DNA of 64,000 nt from Curtobacterium salicis (GCF_011759505.1 NZ_JAAOYO010000001.1:857496-921495), one strand, 5' to 3'. Counted from the stretch's first letter, positions 7,916 through 17,090 are shown. The notes: a model not told the origin generated them from the sequence alone. Numbers and translations are program-made.

Positions 7916-8935
7916 TCAGGCCTTCTTCGCCCGGGACGGCTGCACGCGCGGCGGCTCCCCGGGCATCTTCGGGAAGTCCGGCGGGAACGGCAGTTCGCCG
8001 AGGCCGTTCTCCAGGTCCCGTCGCCACAATCCGAGCAGCGGGTCGATGCTCCCCGGAGCAGCCGCCATGGTCTCCCACGGGTCCCCCGTCTCGGCGAGCC
8101 GCGGCGGCACGGTGAGGACGGTGAACGCCGTCGGGTCAGCGCCGTCGAGCTCGTCCCACAGCAACGGCGTCGAGACCGCGGCGTTCGGCAGCGCACGCGG
8201 ACTGTAGGCACCTGCCATCGTGCGGTCGCGGTTCGCCTGGTTGAAGTCGACGAAGACGCGCGATCCGCGCTCCTCCTTCCACCAGGCCGTGGTCACCTGC
8301 TCCGGCATCCGGCGTTCGAGTTCCCGGGCCGCGGCGATCACCGCGTGCCGGACGTCGAGGAACTCGTACGCGGGCTCGATCGGGGCGAAGACGTGCAGGC
8401 CGCGGTTCCCGCTCGTCTTCACCCATGCCTCGAGTCCGACCTCGGCCAGGACCTTGCGCAGTTCGTGCGCGGCGGGGACGGCGTCGTGGAAGTCGGTGCC
8501 GGGCTGCGGGTCCAGGTCGATGCGGAGCTGGTCCGGGTGGTCGCTGTCCTCCGCCCGGGATGCCCACGGGTGGAACACGACGGTGTTCATCTGCGCGGCC
8601 CAGACCGCGACGGCCGGTTCGTCGATCACCAGCTGCGGGTGGCTCCGGGCGCTCGGGTAGGTGACCGTCACCGCGCGGACGTACTCCGGGGCACCCTTGG
8701 GCGGGTTCTTCGAGAAGAACTGCTCGCCGTCGACCCCGTCCGGGAACCGCTGGAGCGAGATCGGCCGGTCGCCGTTCGCGCGCACGAAGGCGTCCCCCAC
8801 GGCGACGAGGTACCGCGCCAGGTCGAGCTTGGTGATGCCGAGGTCCGGCCACAGCACGCGGGACGGACTGGAGATCCGCACCTCCCGCTCGCCGTCGGGT
8901 CCGGGCACGGTGAGCGTCGTCGCCGGTGTCGCCAT
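7916..8935 (-). CDS. LigD-type polymerase-domain protein (archaeo-eukaryotic primase fold)
   Basis: A 339-residue stand-alone version of the LigD polymerase domain, which adds ribo- or deoxynucleotides during end joining. Visible hallmarks are FFSKNPPKGAPEYVR near residue 72, the metal-binding DLD in RIDLDPQPG near 140, KTSGNRGLHVFAPI near 170, and the late VFVDFNQANRDRTMAGAYSPRA segment. Length and order fit bacterial PolDom proteins. The 3'-phosphoesterase and ligase domains of full LigD are absent; the ligase is the nearby separate gene. TAGGTT ends seven bases before the ATG, so the transcript is probably leaderless. Confidence 0.88.
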   Translation of the reverse strand: MATPATTLTVPGPDGEREVRISSPSRVLWPDLGITKLDLARYLVAVGDAFVRANGDRPISLQRFPDGVDGEQFFSKNPPKGAPEYVRAVTVTYPSARSHPQLVIDEPAVAVWAAQMNTVVFHPWASRAEDSDHPDQLRIDLDPQPGTDFHDAVPAAHELRKVLAEVGLEAWVKTSGNRGLHVFAPIEPAYEFLDVRHAVIAAARELERRMPEQVTTAWWKEERGSRVFVDFNQANRDRTMAGAYSPRALPNAAVSTPLLWDELDGADPTAFTVLTVPPRLAETGDPWETMAAAPGSIDPLLGLWRRDLENGLGELPFPPDFPKMPGEPPRVQPSRAKKA

Positions 8936-9012
8936 GCAGCGGAACCTACTCCGACGGCCGGAGCCCGGCGCGCAGTGCGACCGACCGGAGGCGGGCCCGG
9001 CAGGATGGAGCG

Positions 9013-9846
9013 GTGACCGCGTACCTCGGGGTGGACCTGGCCTGGGGGCTCGGCACCGATCGACGGGCCCCCAACGAGACCGGGCTGGCCGCCCTCGACG
9101 ACGCCGGGCGGGTGACCGACGCCGGCTGGGCTCGCGGAGTGGACGACGTCACCGCCTGGATCGCCGACCGCCTGGGCCCCCGCACCCTCATCGCGGTGGA
9201 CGCCTCCCTCGTGGTCACGAACCCGACCGGCATCCGGGAGTCCGAACGGCAGGTCGGGCAGCGCTACGGCCGGTGGAAGGTCGCCGCGAACCCGACGAAC
9301 CTGGCCTCGGCCGCGAGCGCCGGCGCCCGACTGCTCGACCGGTTGACAGCCCTCGGCGTGGACTACGTCAGCGACACGGCAGCGATGCGGGAGCGGACCG
9401 GGCCAGCGGTGTTCGAGTGCTACCCGTACACGACGTTGGTCGGGGTGGCGGAGTTCGGCTACGACGTCGAACGTCCCCGCTACAAGCGACTCGACACGTC
9501 CGTACCCCCGCCGGTGGCACGGCAGCGACGAGCGGAGGCGTTCGACGAGCTCGTCCGCCGTGTGCGCACCACGGCGTTCGACCCGCCCCTCGACCTGGAC
9601 GCGCATCCGCTCACCCGGGCCCTCCGCGACCCGTCGGTGCTGCACGGGCCGACCCACAAGCACCGCGAGGACCTGCTCGACGGCGTCCTCTGCGCGTGGA
9701 CGGCGGCGTTCTGGGAGCGGCACGGCGACGAGCGGGTGCAGGTGCTGGGTGGCGACCCGGGCCTCCCGTCCGACCCCCGCGATGCAGACGGCAGGCTGCC
9801 GGCGCTCGTCGCCCCCGCGCGCCGGTCGCAGCGTCCCGCTCGCTAG
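9013..9846 (+). CDS. DUF429 domain protein
   Basis: A 277-residue DUF429 protein. The family has an RNase H-like fold of unknown role. The N-terminal strand with an acidic residue (YLGVDLAWG), a second acidic strand (LIAVDASLVVTNPTGIRESER) and the C-terminal HKHREDLLDGVLCAWTA helix are typical. CAGGAT ends six bases before the GTG start. It is followed nine bases later by the glycosyltransferase start, but that gene has its own -10-like hexamer, so an operon is possible though not required. Confidence 0.75.
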   Translation: MTAYLGVDLAWGLGTDRRAPNETGLAALDDAGRVTDAGWARGVDDVTAWIADRLGPRTLIAVDASLVVTNPTGIRESERQVGQRYGRWKVAANPTNLASAASAGARLLDRLTALGVDYVSDTAAMRERTGPAVFECYPYTTLVGVAEFGYDVERPRYKRLDTSVPPPVARQRRAEAFDELVRRVRTTAFDPPLDLDAHPLTRALRDPSVLHGPTHKHREDLLDGVLCAWTAAFWERHGDERVQVLGGDPGLPSDPRDADGRLPALVAPARRSQRPAR

Positions 9847-9855
9847 GCTGGGCCG

Positions 9856-11055
9856 GTGAGCACCACGACCGAACCGTTGCGCATCGGGCTGGTCTCGTTG
9901 CACACCTCCCCCGGCGACGAGCCCGGATCCGGCGAGGTCGGCGGCATGAACGTCGTCGTCCGCCACCAGGCCGAGGCGCTGGCCGACCGCGGCCACCAGG
10001 TCGACATCATCACCCGCCGCTCGGCGCCGACGCAGCCGGACTCCGTCGCCCTCGTGCCCGGTGTGTGCCTGCGCTTCCTGTCGGCCGGTCCTGCCGAGCC
10101 GGTCCCGAAGGGCGAACACGACGCCTTCATCGAACCGTTCCGCCGCGGGCTGGCCGGGCTCGGGCCGTTCGACGTCCTGCACTCGCACCACTGGTTCTCC
10201 GGTGCCGCCGCACTGCCCGTCGCCCGCGACCGTGGCATCCCGCACGTCCAGTCGTTCCACTCGATCGCCGCCGACAGCGCCACGCCCCTGTCCGAGGGCG
10301 AACGGCCCGAGTCCGCCGGACGCATGGCCGGTGAAGAACGCCTCGCCCGCCGGTCGGACGCCGTCGTCGTGGTCAGCGAGTCCGAGGCCGAGACCGTCCG
10401 TGCCCGGCTCGGCGGCGACCCCGCGCGTGTCTGGATCGTGCCGCCGGGCGTCGACGGTTCGGTGTTCCGCCCGGCCAGCGCCGGCGCGCGCCGCGCCGTG
10501 GCGCCGTACGTCGTCGCGGCGGCACGCGTGCAGCCCCTGAAGGGGCTCGACCTGGCGATCGAGGCCATCGCCGGCATCGACCAGGAGGCCCGGCCCACCC
10601 TCGTCATCGCCGGTGACGCCTCGAGCGAAGCGGGCGACCACGTGACCGAGCTGCGTCGGCTCGCCGAGTCGCGGGGCATCGCCGACCGGGTCACCTTCAT
10701 CGGGCCGCAGTCGCGCGCCGACCTGGCGTTCCTGTTCCGCCGGGCGGCGGCGGTGCTGGTGCCGTCGCACTCCGAGACGTACGGCCTGGTGGCGCTCGAG
10801 GGCTCCGCGTCCGGGGTGCCCGTCGTGGCCGCCGCTGCCGGGGGCCTCCGCGAAGCCGTGGTCGACGGGGAGACCGGGGTCGTCCTCGAGTCCCGCGACC
10901 CGGCGGTCTGGGCGTCCGAGATCCAACGCATCCTGACCGAGCCGGAGTACGCCGCCGCCCTGGCGTCCGCCGGGCGTGAGCACGCCGAGCGGCTCAGCTG
11001 GGAGCGGTCGGCGGCCGGACTCGAGCAGGTCTACCTGCGGGTCCTCGGACGCTGA
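9856..11055 (+). CDS. GT4 glycosyltransferase, MshA-like (mycothiol pathway)
   Basis: A 399-residue GT-B enzyme of the GT4 family. The N terminus (SLHTSPGDEPGSGEVGGMNVVVRHQAEAL) and HSHHWFSG near residue 112 closely match MshA, which joins UDP-GlcNAc to inositol 3-phosphate in the first step of mycothiol synthesis. The donor site is seen as QPLKGLD near residue 225 and HSETYGLVALEGSASG near 305. A role in mycothiol is likely, but other actinobacterial GT4 enzymes share these motifs, so mshA is not assigned firmly. TAGGCT ends six bases before the GTG start. The next gene follows after 11 bases. Confidence 0.72.
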   Translation: MSTTTEPLRIGLVSLHTSPGDEPGSGEVGGMNVVVRHQAEALADRGHQVDIITRRSAPTQPDSVALVPGVCLRFLSAGPAEPVPKGEHDAFIEPFRRGLAGLGPFDVLHSHHWFSGAAALPVARDRGIPHVQSFHSIAADSATPLSEGERPESAGRMAGEERLARRSDAVVVVSESEAETVRARLGGDPARVWIVPPGVDGSVFRPASAGARRAVAPYVVAAARVQPLKGLDLAIEAIAGIDQEARPTLVIAGDASSEAGDHVTELRRLAESRGIADRVTFIGPQSRADLAFLFRRAAAVLVPSHSETYGLVALEGSASGVPVVAAAAGGLREAVVDGETGVVLESRDPAVWASEIQRILTEPEYAAALASAGREHAERLSWERSAAGLEQVYLRVLGR

Positions 11056-11066
11056 CGGAGCCGCTC

Positions 11067-11690
11067 GTGTCGCAGCCGCCGCTCGACCTCGGTGCCTTCT
11101 GGGACGCGCTCGACGCCGTCCCGGCGGCGGCAGACGCGGAGGCGCTGTTCGACGGCAGGGACGACGGGGGCGCACTGCGGCGGGCGAACCTCGACCGCTA
11201 CCTGCAGCGGTTCGGGCCGGAGGCGGACACGATCCTCGTCGCGGAGGCCCCGGGCTGGCGCGGCATGACGAACACCGGCGTCCCGTTCACGAGCATGCGC
11301 GAGCTGCAGGCCCCCGACGGGTTGTTCGCCGACGTGCCCTTCGCGCGGCCGCCCGACCCGACGGCTCCGTGGGAGGCGTCGTCCCGCGTCGTGCATGCGG
11401 CGCTCGGCGGCTGGCACGGTCCGCTGCCGGTGCTGTGGGCCGTGTTCCCGCACCACCCGTTCGTCGCGCCGGACCGGCTGACGAACCGGACACCGCGTCC
11501 TGCCGAGGTGCGCGACGGTGCTCCGGTCGCGCTCGCGCTGGCCGAGGCGGTCGGTGCTCGCCGCTTCGTCGCCGTCGGCCGGAAGGCGCAGGGTGCGCTC
11601 GCGAGTGCGGGGATCGACGCGATCGCGGTGCGACACCCGGCACAGGGCGGGGCGACGCAGTTCACCCAGCAGCTCGCCGCCCTGCGCTGA
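11067..11690 (+). CDS. Uracil-DNA glycosylase superfamily protein
   Basis: A 207-residue protein of the uracil-DNA glycosylase superfamily, which removes uracil or related damaged bases. The segment VAEAPGWRGMTNTGVPFTS near residue 50 is the base-recognition loop (G-E/A-A-P-G-x) of the family 4/5-like branch, and VRHPAQGG near residue 190 replaces the leucine-loop histidine motif. The four Fe-S cysteines of family 4 are absent, so it belongs to a non-cluster branch. The GTG start has ACGGAG six bases upstream and follows the glycosyltransferase stop by 11 bases, so the two are probably cotranscribed. Confidence 0.7.
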   Translation: MSQPPLDLGAFWDALDAVPAAADAEALFDGRDDGGALRRANLDRYLQRFGPEADTILVAEAPGWRGMTNTGVPFTSMRELQAPDGLFADVPFARPPDPTAPWEASSRVVHAALGGWHGPLPVLWAVFPHHPFVAPDRLTNRTPRPAEVRDGAPVALALAEAVGARRFVAVGRKAQGALASAGIDAIAVRHPAQGGATQFTQQLAALR

Positions 11691-11720
11691 CCTCGCCCGA
11701 CCGCGGGATGTCCGCGGCGC

Positions 11721-11763
<43 letters not shown>

Positions 11764-11765
11764 GG

Positions 11766-12200
11766 TCAGGCCGACCGGACCTCGACGCCCTTCGCGGCGA
11801 GCGCGTCCGACACGTGCGCCGGCAGCGGGGCCGCGGCGTAGACGACCCGCAGGGACGGCAGGTCGACGAGGTCGTCCCAGTTCTGCGGGTCGTAGCGGTC
11901 GTCGGAGCCGTCCCACCCGGGGTGCAGGTCCTGCAGGATCTCGAGGTCCGTGTCGACGGTCAGTTCGGTGACCAGGTCGAGCTGCGACGGCAGCAGGTCG
12001 AGGTCGTCGTAGTACTCACGCGCCCGGTCGTCCTGGCCGTCCACGTCCTCGTCGTCGACCACCGCGTCCTCGTCGTCATCGTCGCCGTCGTAGGGCTCGA
12101 TGACGTCCAGGTCGTAGCAGAGCACGTCGAGGACGAGCAGCTTCGCGTTGAAGTCCGCGAACTCGATCGGTTCTTCGGTGGTCGTCGACTCCTCGTCCAT
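11766..12200 (-). CDS. Acidic protein of unknown function
   Basis: A 144-residue, strongly acidic protein. It begins MDEESTTTEEPIEFADFNAKLLVLDVLCYDLDV and has an Asp-rich stretch near residues 40-60 (DGDDDDEDAVVDDEDVDGQDD). The C-terminal part repeats short leucine-rich steps (DLDLLPSQLDLVTELTVDTDLEILQDLHPGWDG). No signal peptide or membrane span is seen. TACGCT ends seven bases before the ATG on the minus strand. The layout resembles small cytoplasmic DUF proteins encoded beside toxins or immunity genes, but no such neighbour is present, so function stays open. Confidence 0.7.
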   Translation of the reverse strand: MDEESTTTEEPIEFADFNAKLLVLDVLCYDLDVIEPYDGDDDDEDAVVDDEDVDGQDDRAREYYDDLDLLPSQLDLVTELTVDTDLEILQDLHPGWDGSDDRYDPQNWDDLVDLPSLRVVYAAAPLPAHVSDALAAKGVEVRSA

Positions 12201-12296
12201 GCAGGGCAGCGTATCGACCCCCCGCTGGGCCTGCCCGAGTCGAACGAATTTGCTGTGGGACTGGACAGGAACGGTCCGGCAGGAACAGGGTGATGC

Positions 12297-13751
12297 ATGG
12301 CGACCACGACGAAGACCGAGCGCGAACCGGGACAGCAGACGGAACTCCGCCGTGTGATCGGTCCGAAACTCCTGCTGTTGTTCATCGTCGGGGACATCCT
12401 CGGCACCGGCGTCTACGCCCTCACCGGGCAGGTGGCGGCCGAGGTCGGCGGTGCCGCGTGGCTGCCGTTCCTCATCGCCTTCTCGGTGGCGCTGCTCACG
12501 GCGTTCTCGTACCTGGAGCTCGTGACGAAGTACCCGCAGACGGCGGGTGCGGCGCTCTACGTGCACAAGGCGTTCGGCGTCCACTTCGTCACCTTCATCG
12601 TGACGTTCATCGTGATGTGCTCCGGCATCACCTCGGCGTCGACGGCGTCCCGCGCGTTCGCCGCGAACCTCGGCGTCGGCTTCGGACTCGAGCTGCCGAA
12701 CACGGTCGTGATGCTCATCGCGATGGGCTTCATGCTGGCGGTGATGGCCGTGAACTTCCGTGGTGTCAGCGAGAGCGTGAAGACCAACGTGGTGCTCACC
12801 CTCGTCGAGCTGTCCGGTCTGGTGCTCGTGATCCTGGTCGGCTTCACGGCGATCGCCGGTGGCAACGCGGACTTCTCGCGGGTGGTGATGTTCGACACAC
12901 CCGAGGACAAGAGCCTGCTGCTGAGCATCTCGACGGCGACGTCCCTGGCGTTCTTCGCCATGGTCGGGTTCGAGGACTCGGTGAACATGGCCGAGGAGAC
13001 GAAGGACCCCTCGCGGATCTTCCCCCGCGTGATGCTCACCGGCCTGGGCATCACCGCCGTGATCTACGTGCTGGTGTCGATCTGCGCCGTGGCCGTCGTG
13101 CCGATCGGTGAGCTCGCCGGCAACGAGACGCCGCTGGTGACCGTCGTGCAGACCGCTGCGCCGGACTTCCCGATCGGTGCCGTCCTGCCGTTCATCTCGA
13201 TGTTCGCCGTCGCCAACACCGCGCTGATCAACATGATGATGGCGTCGCGGCTGCTGTACGGCATGAGCAAGCAGGGCGTGCTGCCGGGCTTCCTCGGCCG
13301 CGTCTCCCCCACCCGCCGCACCCCGTCGAACGCCATCGTCTTCACGACCCTGATCTCGCTCGCGCTGATCGGCTGGGTGTCGCTCGACCCGGAGTCGCCG
13401 ATCGTGGTGATCCTGGGCGGAACCACGTCACTGCTGCTGCTCGCGGTGTTCGCCGTGGTGAACACCTCGGTGCTGGTGCTGCGCCGCGACCGGGTCGGCC
13501 ACCGGCACTTCACGGCCGGCGTCGTGATCCCGGTCATCGGTGTCGTCGCCTGTCTGTGGCTGGTGCTGCCGTTCTCGTCCGGCCGCGCGTGGGAGCAGTA
13601 CCAGATCGCCGGCGCGCTGCTGGCGCTCGGCATCGTGCTCTGGGTGGTGACGTGGTTCACCCACGGCCGGAAGGCGACCGAGAAGGCGCCGACCGGTGTC
13701 GTGACCGAGCCGACGGCCGTGCAGCGGGACCGGGAGGACCACGACAACTGA
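12297..13751 (+). CDS. APC-family amino-acid permease
   Basis: A 484-residue inner-membrane transporter with about 12 hydrophobic spans. The first helix carries the APC signature GDILGTGVYALTGQVAAEVGG near residue 32, and the sixth helix carries FFAMVGFEDSVNMAEETKDPSRIFPR near 220, the unwound substrate site and following loop. The charged C-terminal tail (TEPTAVQRDREDHDN) is cytoplasmic. The substrate is not determined; the FEDSVNMAEE motif fits cationic or neutral amino-acid carriers. It is divergent from the acidic-protein gene, with 96 bases between. Confidence 0.85.
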   Translation: MATTTKTEREPGQQTELRRVIGPKLLLLFIVGDILGTGVYALTGQVAAEVGGAAWLPFLIAFSVALLTAFSYLELVTKYPQTAGAALYVHKAFGVHFVTFIVTFIVMCSGITSASTASRAFAANLGVGFGLELPNTVVMLIAMGFMLAVMAVNFRGVSESVKTNVVLTLVELSGLVLVILVGFTAIAGGNADFSRVVMFDTPEDKSLLLSISTATSLAFFAMVGFEDSVNMAEETKDPSRIFPRVMLTGLGITAVIYVLVSICAVAVVPIGELAGNETPLVTVVQTAAPDFPIGAVLPFISMFAVANTALINMMMASRLLYGMSKQGVLPGFLGRVSPTRRTPSNAIVFTTLISLALIGWVSLDPESPIVVILGGTTSLLLLAVFAVVNTSVLVLRRDRVGHRHFTAGVVIPVIGVVACLWLVLPFSSGRAWEQYQIAGALLALGIVLWVVTWFTHGRKATEKAPTGVVTEPTAVQRDREDHDN

Positions 13752-13776
13752 CCCCGCACCGCCGGAGACGGGGCAG

Positions 13777-13810
13777 CGGGGTGTCAGCTCCGGCGGGGTG
13801 TCAGCTCCGG
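13777..13810. repeat. 17-bp tandem duplication at the 3' end of an ADP-ribosylglycohydrolase gene
   Basis: CGGGGTGTCAGCTCCGG occurs twice head to tail (13777-13793, 13794-13810). The minus-strand stop codon of the hydrolase gene lies in the second copy, and the first copy repeats the same stop context downstream. It is probably a slippage duplication. Confidence 0.85.
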
Positions 13811-14769
13811 CGGGCTGGCATCCCGAGGGGTCCCGGCGTCCGCTCCAGTGCACGGACGGCGAGCGCCCGCACCCAGTCGAGTCGTTTGCCGGGCCACCCG
13901 TGCACCAGGACGGTCCACTGCTCGGGCAGGGCCGATGCCCCGGCGAGCGCCCCGGCCAGACCACCGGTGATCGCTGCGACGGTGTCGGTGTCCCCGCCGC
14001 CTCGGACCGCGCGTTCGAGGGTGTCGACCACGCCGTCGCCGAGGGTGATCGCGGCGACCGCGGCCTGCAGCGACGCGACGACCCACCCGTTGCGGGCGGT
14101 GTGGTCCTCGGGTGCGGAGGACTCGGCTTCGGTGATCCGGTCGAGCCACAGGGACCGGCGCTCCCGCGGCAGCATCGGCACACCGCGGCGGACGTCGAGC
14201 CGGCCACGACGGATCGCGTGCCGGATCGCCACGGTCCAGAGGACGCAGGCGTCACCGGCGTCGTCCTCGTGGTGCGTGAGGTCGCTGACGCGTCGGGCGG
14301 CGGTCGCCAGGGGCTTCTTCCCGCCGTCGCCGAGGAACCCGAGCACGAGCGGCGTCGTCCGCATCAGCGACCCGTTGCCCGCCGACTGCCCGTTCTGCTC
14401 GTGGACCGCACGGGCGGCGGACTTGGCGGCGTCCTCGGTGTTGGCGGACATCCGGCCGAGCACCGAACGGGTCTGTGCGCCGACGTCCGGGGCGTCCTGC
14501 GCCCAGTCGGACCAGGCCGCCAGCAGACGTCCGTGCGTCCGTGCTTCGTTCCAGCGGGCACCGTTCGCGACCGCTTCGAGCACCGGGATCGCCATGCTCG
14601 TGTCGTCGGTCCACTCCCCCGGCTCCCACCCGAACGGTCCCCCGCCGCGCATCTCCACGGGCTGGTCGGAGGCCAGTGCGGGGCCGAACTCGTAGGGCGC
14701 CCCCAGTGCGTCCCCGCACGCACTCGCCAGCACGGCGCCGAGCGCCCGGTCCTGCATCGCTGTGTCCAT
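13801..14769 (-). CDS. ADP-ribosylglycohydrolase family protein, copy 1
   Basis: A 322-residue ADP-ribosylglycohydrolase, which removes ADP-ribose from proteins or small molecules using two Mg ions. The metal ligands are visible in GDALGAPYEFGP near residue 19, EWTDDTSMA near 53 and GGGDTDTVAAITGG near 245. The start at 14769 has GGAGGGAA just upstream, preceded by TAGCGT, giving a short leader. It has a clear paralogue at 38457-39404 with the same motif order, but lacks the operator pair found there. Substrate unknown. Confidence 0.85.
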   Translation of the reverse strand: MDTAMQDRALGAVLASACGDALGAPYEFGPALASDQPVEMRGGGPFGWEPGEWTDDTSMAIPVLEAVANGARWNEARTHGRLLAAWSDWAQDAPDVGAQTRSVLGRMSANTEDAAKSAARAVHEQNGQSAGNGSLMRTTPLVLGFLGDGGKKPLATAARRVSDLTHHEDDAGDACVLWTVAIRHAIRRGRLDVRRGVPMLPRERRSLWLDRITEAESSAPEDHTARNGWVVASLQAAVAAITLGDGVVDTLERAVRGGGDTDTVAAITGGLAGALAGASALPEQWTVLVHGWPGKRLDWVRALAVRALERTPGPLGMPARRS

Positions 14770-14928
14770 CGTTCCCTCCGCGCTCCACGCTAGTGCCGTG
14801 AACCGGGGGCATGTCGGCACGTGTGTCGTCCAGCCGGACCGCTTAGCCTCGTCGTACCGGACACGCTCCGGACGACTTCCGGCTCCGCCGGTCCCCCCAC
14901 CGCCACCGACCCGACGAAGGACCGCACC

Positions 14929-15549
14929 ATGCGCCGTGCCGGCATCGCACTCGCGTCGGTGTTCGGCGTCGGTGTGGTCGCAGCGGTCATCGGTGTGATC
15001 GTCCTGATCGTCGTCGCGGTCAACTCGCTGAGCGGGCTGGCTTCGTCCGCCGCCACCCCCCGAGCGCTGACCTGCCCGGCGGCTGCGTCGCAGACCGTCG
15101 ACGGCATCGTGGTGCCGGCGGGGCCGATCGGCGGCTTCTGCCAGGACCGCCTGGTGAACGCCGCACAGGTCATCCGTGCCGCCCGCGAACTCGGCATCGG
15201 GCCGCACACCCAGGCGGTCGGCGTGATGACCGCGATCGGCGAGTCCGGTCTGGTGAACCTGGACCGTGGTGACGCGGTCGGCCCGGACAGCCGCGGCATC
15301 TTCCAGCAGCGGGACAACGGCGCCTGGGGCACCTACGAGCAACGGATGGACCCGTACACGGCGGCGTCGATGTTCTACGCCAAGCTCGTCAAGGTCCCCG
15401 GCTGGAAGACGATGACCCCGACGCAGATGGCACACGCGGTCCAGGTGAACGCGGACCCCGACCACTACGCCAAGTACTGGCCGACGGCCAAGCGTGTCGT
15501 CGAGGGACTGACCGGCGAGACCGTCCCCGACACCGCGCCCCAAGGCTGA
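14929..15549 (+). CDS. Membrane-anchored lytic-transglycosylase-like protein
   Basis: A 206-residue extracytoplasmic protein. Residues 1-38 hold an N-terminal signal anchor (RRAGIALASVFGVGVVAAVIG and more). From about residue 90 it has the goose-lysozyme-like fold: VMTAIGESGLVNLDRGD with the catalytic-type glutamate, then SRGIFQQRDNGAWGTYEQRMDP and ASMFYAKLVKVPGWKTM. This segment is common in actinobacterial wall hydrolases and in the tail or transfer proteins of mobile elements. No conjugation genes are near, so a wall-remodelling role is more likely. GAAGG lies eight bases before the ATG. A TAGCCT hexamer at about 14844 may be its promoter. Confidence 0.7.
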   Translation: MRRAGIALASVFGVGVVAAVIGVIVLIVVAVNSLSGLASSAATPRALTCPAAASQTVDGIVVPAGPIGGFCQDRLVNAAQVIRAARELGIGPHTQAVGVMTAIGESGLVNLDRGDAVGPDSRGIFQQRDNGAWGTYEQRMDPYTAASMFYAKLVKVPGWKTMTPTQMAHAVQVNADPDHYAKYWPTAKRVVEGLTGETVPDTAPQG

Positions 15550-15597
15550 CCAGGGCTGCGCTGACCAGCGCTGACCGGCCCACCGCTGTCGCGGACG

Positions 15598-16038
15598 TCA
15601 CGCCGCCGCCGCGGTGACCGGCTCGTCGTCGTCGAGCTCCACCATCGACGCACCGTCGTCGTGCACCACGACCTGGCCGCGCAGCCGGACGCCGTGCTCG
15701 TCGAGGGTGCAGGCCATCGCGTCCACCCACTCCCAGTCGACGGGGAACAGCCCGGTGGCGCCCGGGCGTTCCCAGGCGAGCACGACCTCGGCTGCGGCGA
15801 CCTGTCGCACGACGTCCTCGACCAGGGCGCCGAAGTCGTCGACCTGGTCGTCGGGTTGGTAGGGCAGGTCGGCGACGGGCAGCACGAGTTGCACCGGGAT
15901 GCCGCGCTCGCTGAGGAACAGCACCCAGCACTGCCGTCGGACGGGCTTCTCGAGGAGGGCGACGACGAGGTCCACCACGTCGTCGTCGGTACGGACTGCG
16001 GTTCGCTCGAGTCGCTCGAGCACGTCGGTGTCTGGCAT
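15598..16038 (-). CDS. Hypothetical cytoplasmic protein
   Basis: A 146-residue soluble protein with no recognised family. It begins MPDTDVLERLERTAVRTDDDVVDLVVALLE and alternates charged helices with beta-like stretches (CWVLFLSERGIPVQLVLPVADLP), ending in an acidic tail. The preserved RxCWVLFLxxxGxPVQLVLP segment suggests a conserved actinobacterial family. GACGCT ends six bases before the ATG, matching the leaderless pattern. Confidence 0.65.
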   Translation of the reverse strand: MPDTDVLERLERTAVRTDDDVVDLVVALLEKPVRRQCWVLFLSERGIPVQLVLPVADLPYQPDDQVDDFGALVEDVVRQVAAAEVVLAWERPGATGLFPVDWEWVDAMACTLDEHGVRLRGQVVVHDDGASMVELDDDEPVTAAAA

Positions 16039-16130
16039 GCCTCCAGCGTCGCCGCCGGCCCCGCTCCCCAGTGCCCCGGAGCGCGGCTCTGTGGACGACG
16101 ACGCCCGCGGCCCGCCCTGTGCAGGAGCGT

Positions 16131-16547
16131 TCAGATCCCGATCGAGACCGCCCCGCCGGCGAGCAGCCGCGCCACGACGAAGACCGCCACGACGACCCCG
16201 AGCCCGAGGAGCGCCACCGGCCAGGTCAGGCGTCGCCGCACCAGTCGGAGCACGCACAGCACGAGGGTGACGAGGAACACCACCGCCACGAGGACCGGAC
16301 CGAGCGTCACGACCGTGCCGCCGAGCCCCTCGTCGCACCGGTTGCCGGGCGCGTCGCACGACCCGAACGACAGGGCCATGAACTGGATCCCCCGCCCCGC
16401 GACGACGGTCGTGACCGCTCCGATCAGCAGCAGGGCGACGGACGCGACCACGTCGGCGACGCGGCGACCGCCGCGCAGGCCGGCCCGTGCCTCCCGGCCG
16501 ACCGCCGTTGCCGGACCGACCGGTCCGTCGCCGTCCGCGCGTGTCAC
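16131..16547 (-). CDS. Small membrane protein, unknown function
   Basis: A 138-residue protein with three predicted membrane spans: VVASVALLLIGAVTTVVAG, VVTLGPVLVAVVFLVTLVL and WPVALLGLGVVVAVFVVARLL. The loop after the first span has two cysteines (GSCDAPGNRC), which could pair outside the cell. The GTG start at 16547 is preferred over longer options because GCGAGG lies about seven bases upstream and the N-terminal extension of longer frames is arginine/proline-rich antisense-like sequence. Nothing links it to a pathway. Confidence 0.55.
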   Translation of the reverse strand: MTRADGDGPVGPATAVGREARAGLRGGRRVADVVASVALLLIGAVTTVVAGRGIQFMALSFGSCDAPGNRCDEGLGGTVVTLGPVLVAVVFLVTLVLCVLRLVRRRLTWPVALLGLGVVVAVFVVARLLAGGAVSIGI

Positions 16548-16645
16548 CAGCGACCTCGCGCCGTGTGGGCCAGGACGGAGAGGTCGGAACGCATGTGCCC
16601 ATCGTGCCTCCTCCCGTACGCGCGCGTTCCCGGTACGGTCGGGAC

Positions 16646-16981
16646 ATGGCCCGCGCACGCGACCACGAACCCCCGGCCGCCCCCGCCACGGCAGCCCTGC
16701 TGCTCGGCGGTTTCGCCTTCCTGCAGGGCCTGATCCTGCCGGCCGAGGCCGTCGGCCGACACCTGGCGATCGGCTTCCTCTTCGGCGGTCTCGGACTGCT
16801 GTCCTCGTGGCGGGCGATCACGATCGGTCGCAACCGCCGTCACCGGGCCGCCCGCCGCTGGGCGTGGTCCGCCGCCGTGCTCGGCCTGCTCGGGGTCGGC
16901 ATGCTCGCCTACCAGGGGCTCGTCATCCTCACCGGCGGGGCGTTGCCGCCGCCGTTCTGGTGGCCGTACGCGCGTCGCTGA
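16646..16981 (+). CDS. Small membrane protein, unknown function
   Basis: A 111-residue protein with three hydrophobic spans separated by a basic loop (RNRRHRAARR). It ends FWWPYARR. TACGGT ends six bases before the ATG, so the gene is probably leaderless. It is divergent from the three-span membrane protein at 16131-16547. The topology suggests a basic cytoplasmic loop. No family is recognised. Confidence 0.6.
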   Translation: MARARDHEPPAAPATAALLLGGFAFLQGLILPAEAVGRHLAIGFLFGGLGLLSSWRAITIGRNRRHRAARRWAWSAAVLGLLGVGMLAYQGLVILTGGALPPPFWWPYARR

Positions 16982-17090
16982 CGGTCTGTCGCCCGGCCGG
17001 CTGAGTCTGCCGGGAGGCACGCCACAGGTCCGACTCGATGCACCCGGAACGACCGGTACCGTTCCGTCGGATCGGGTGCAGGATGGCCGC

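Noticed and set aside
8668..11175. 835-codon minus-strand frame
   Set aside because: It runs across the polymerase, DUF429 and glycosyltransferase genes and has no recognisable motif.
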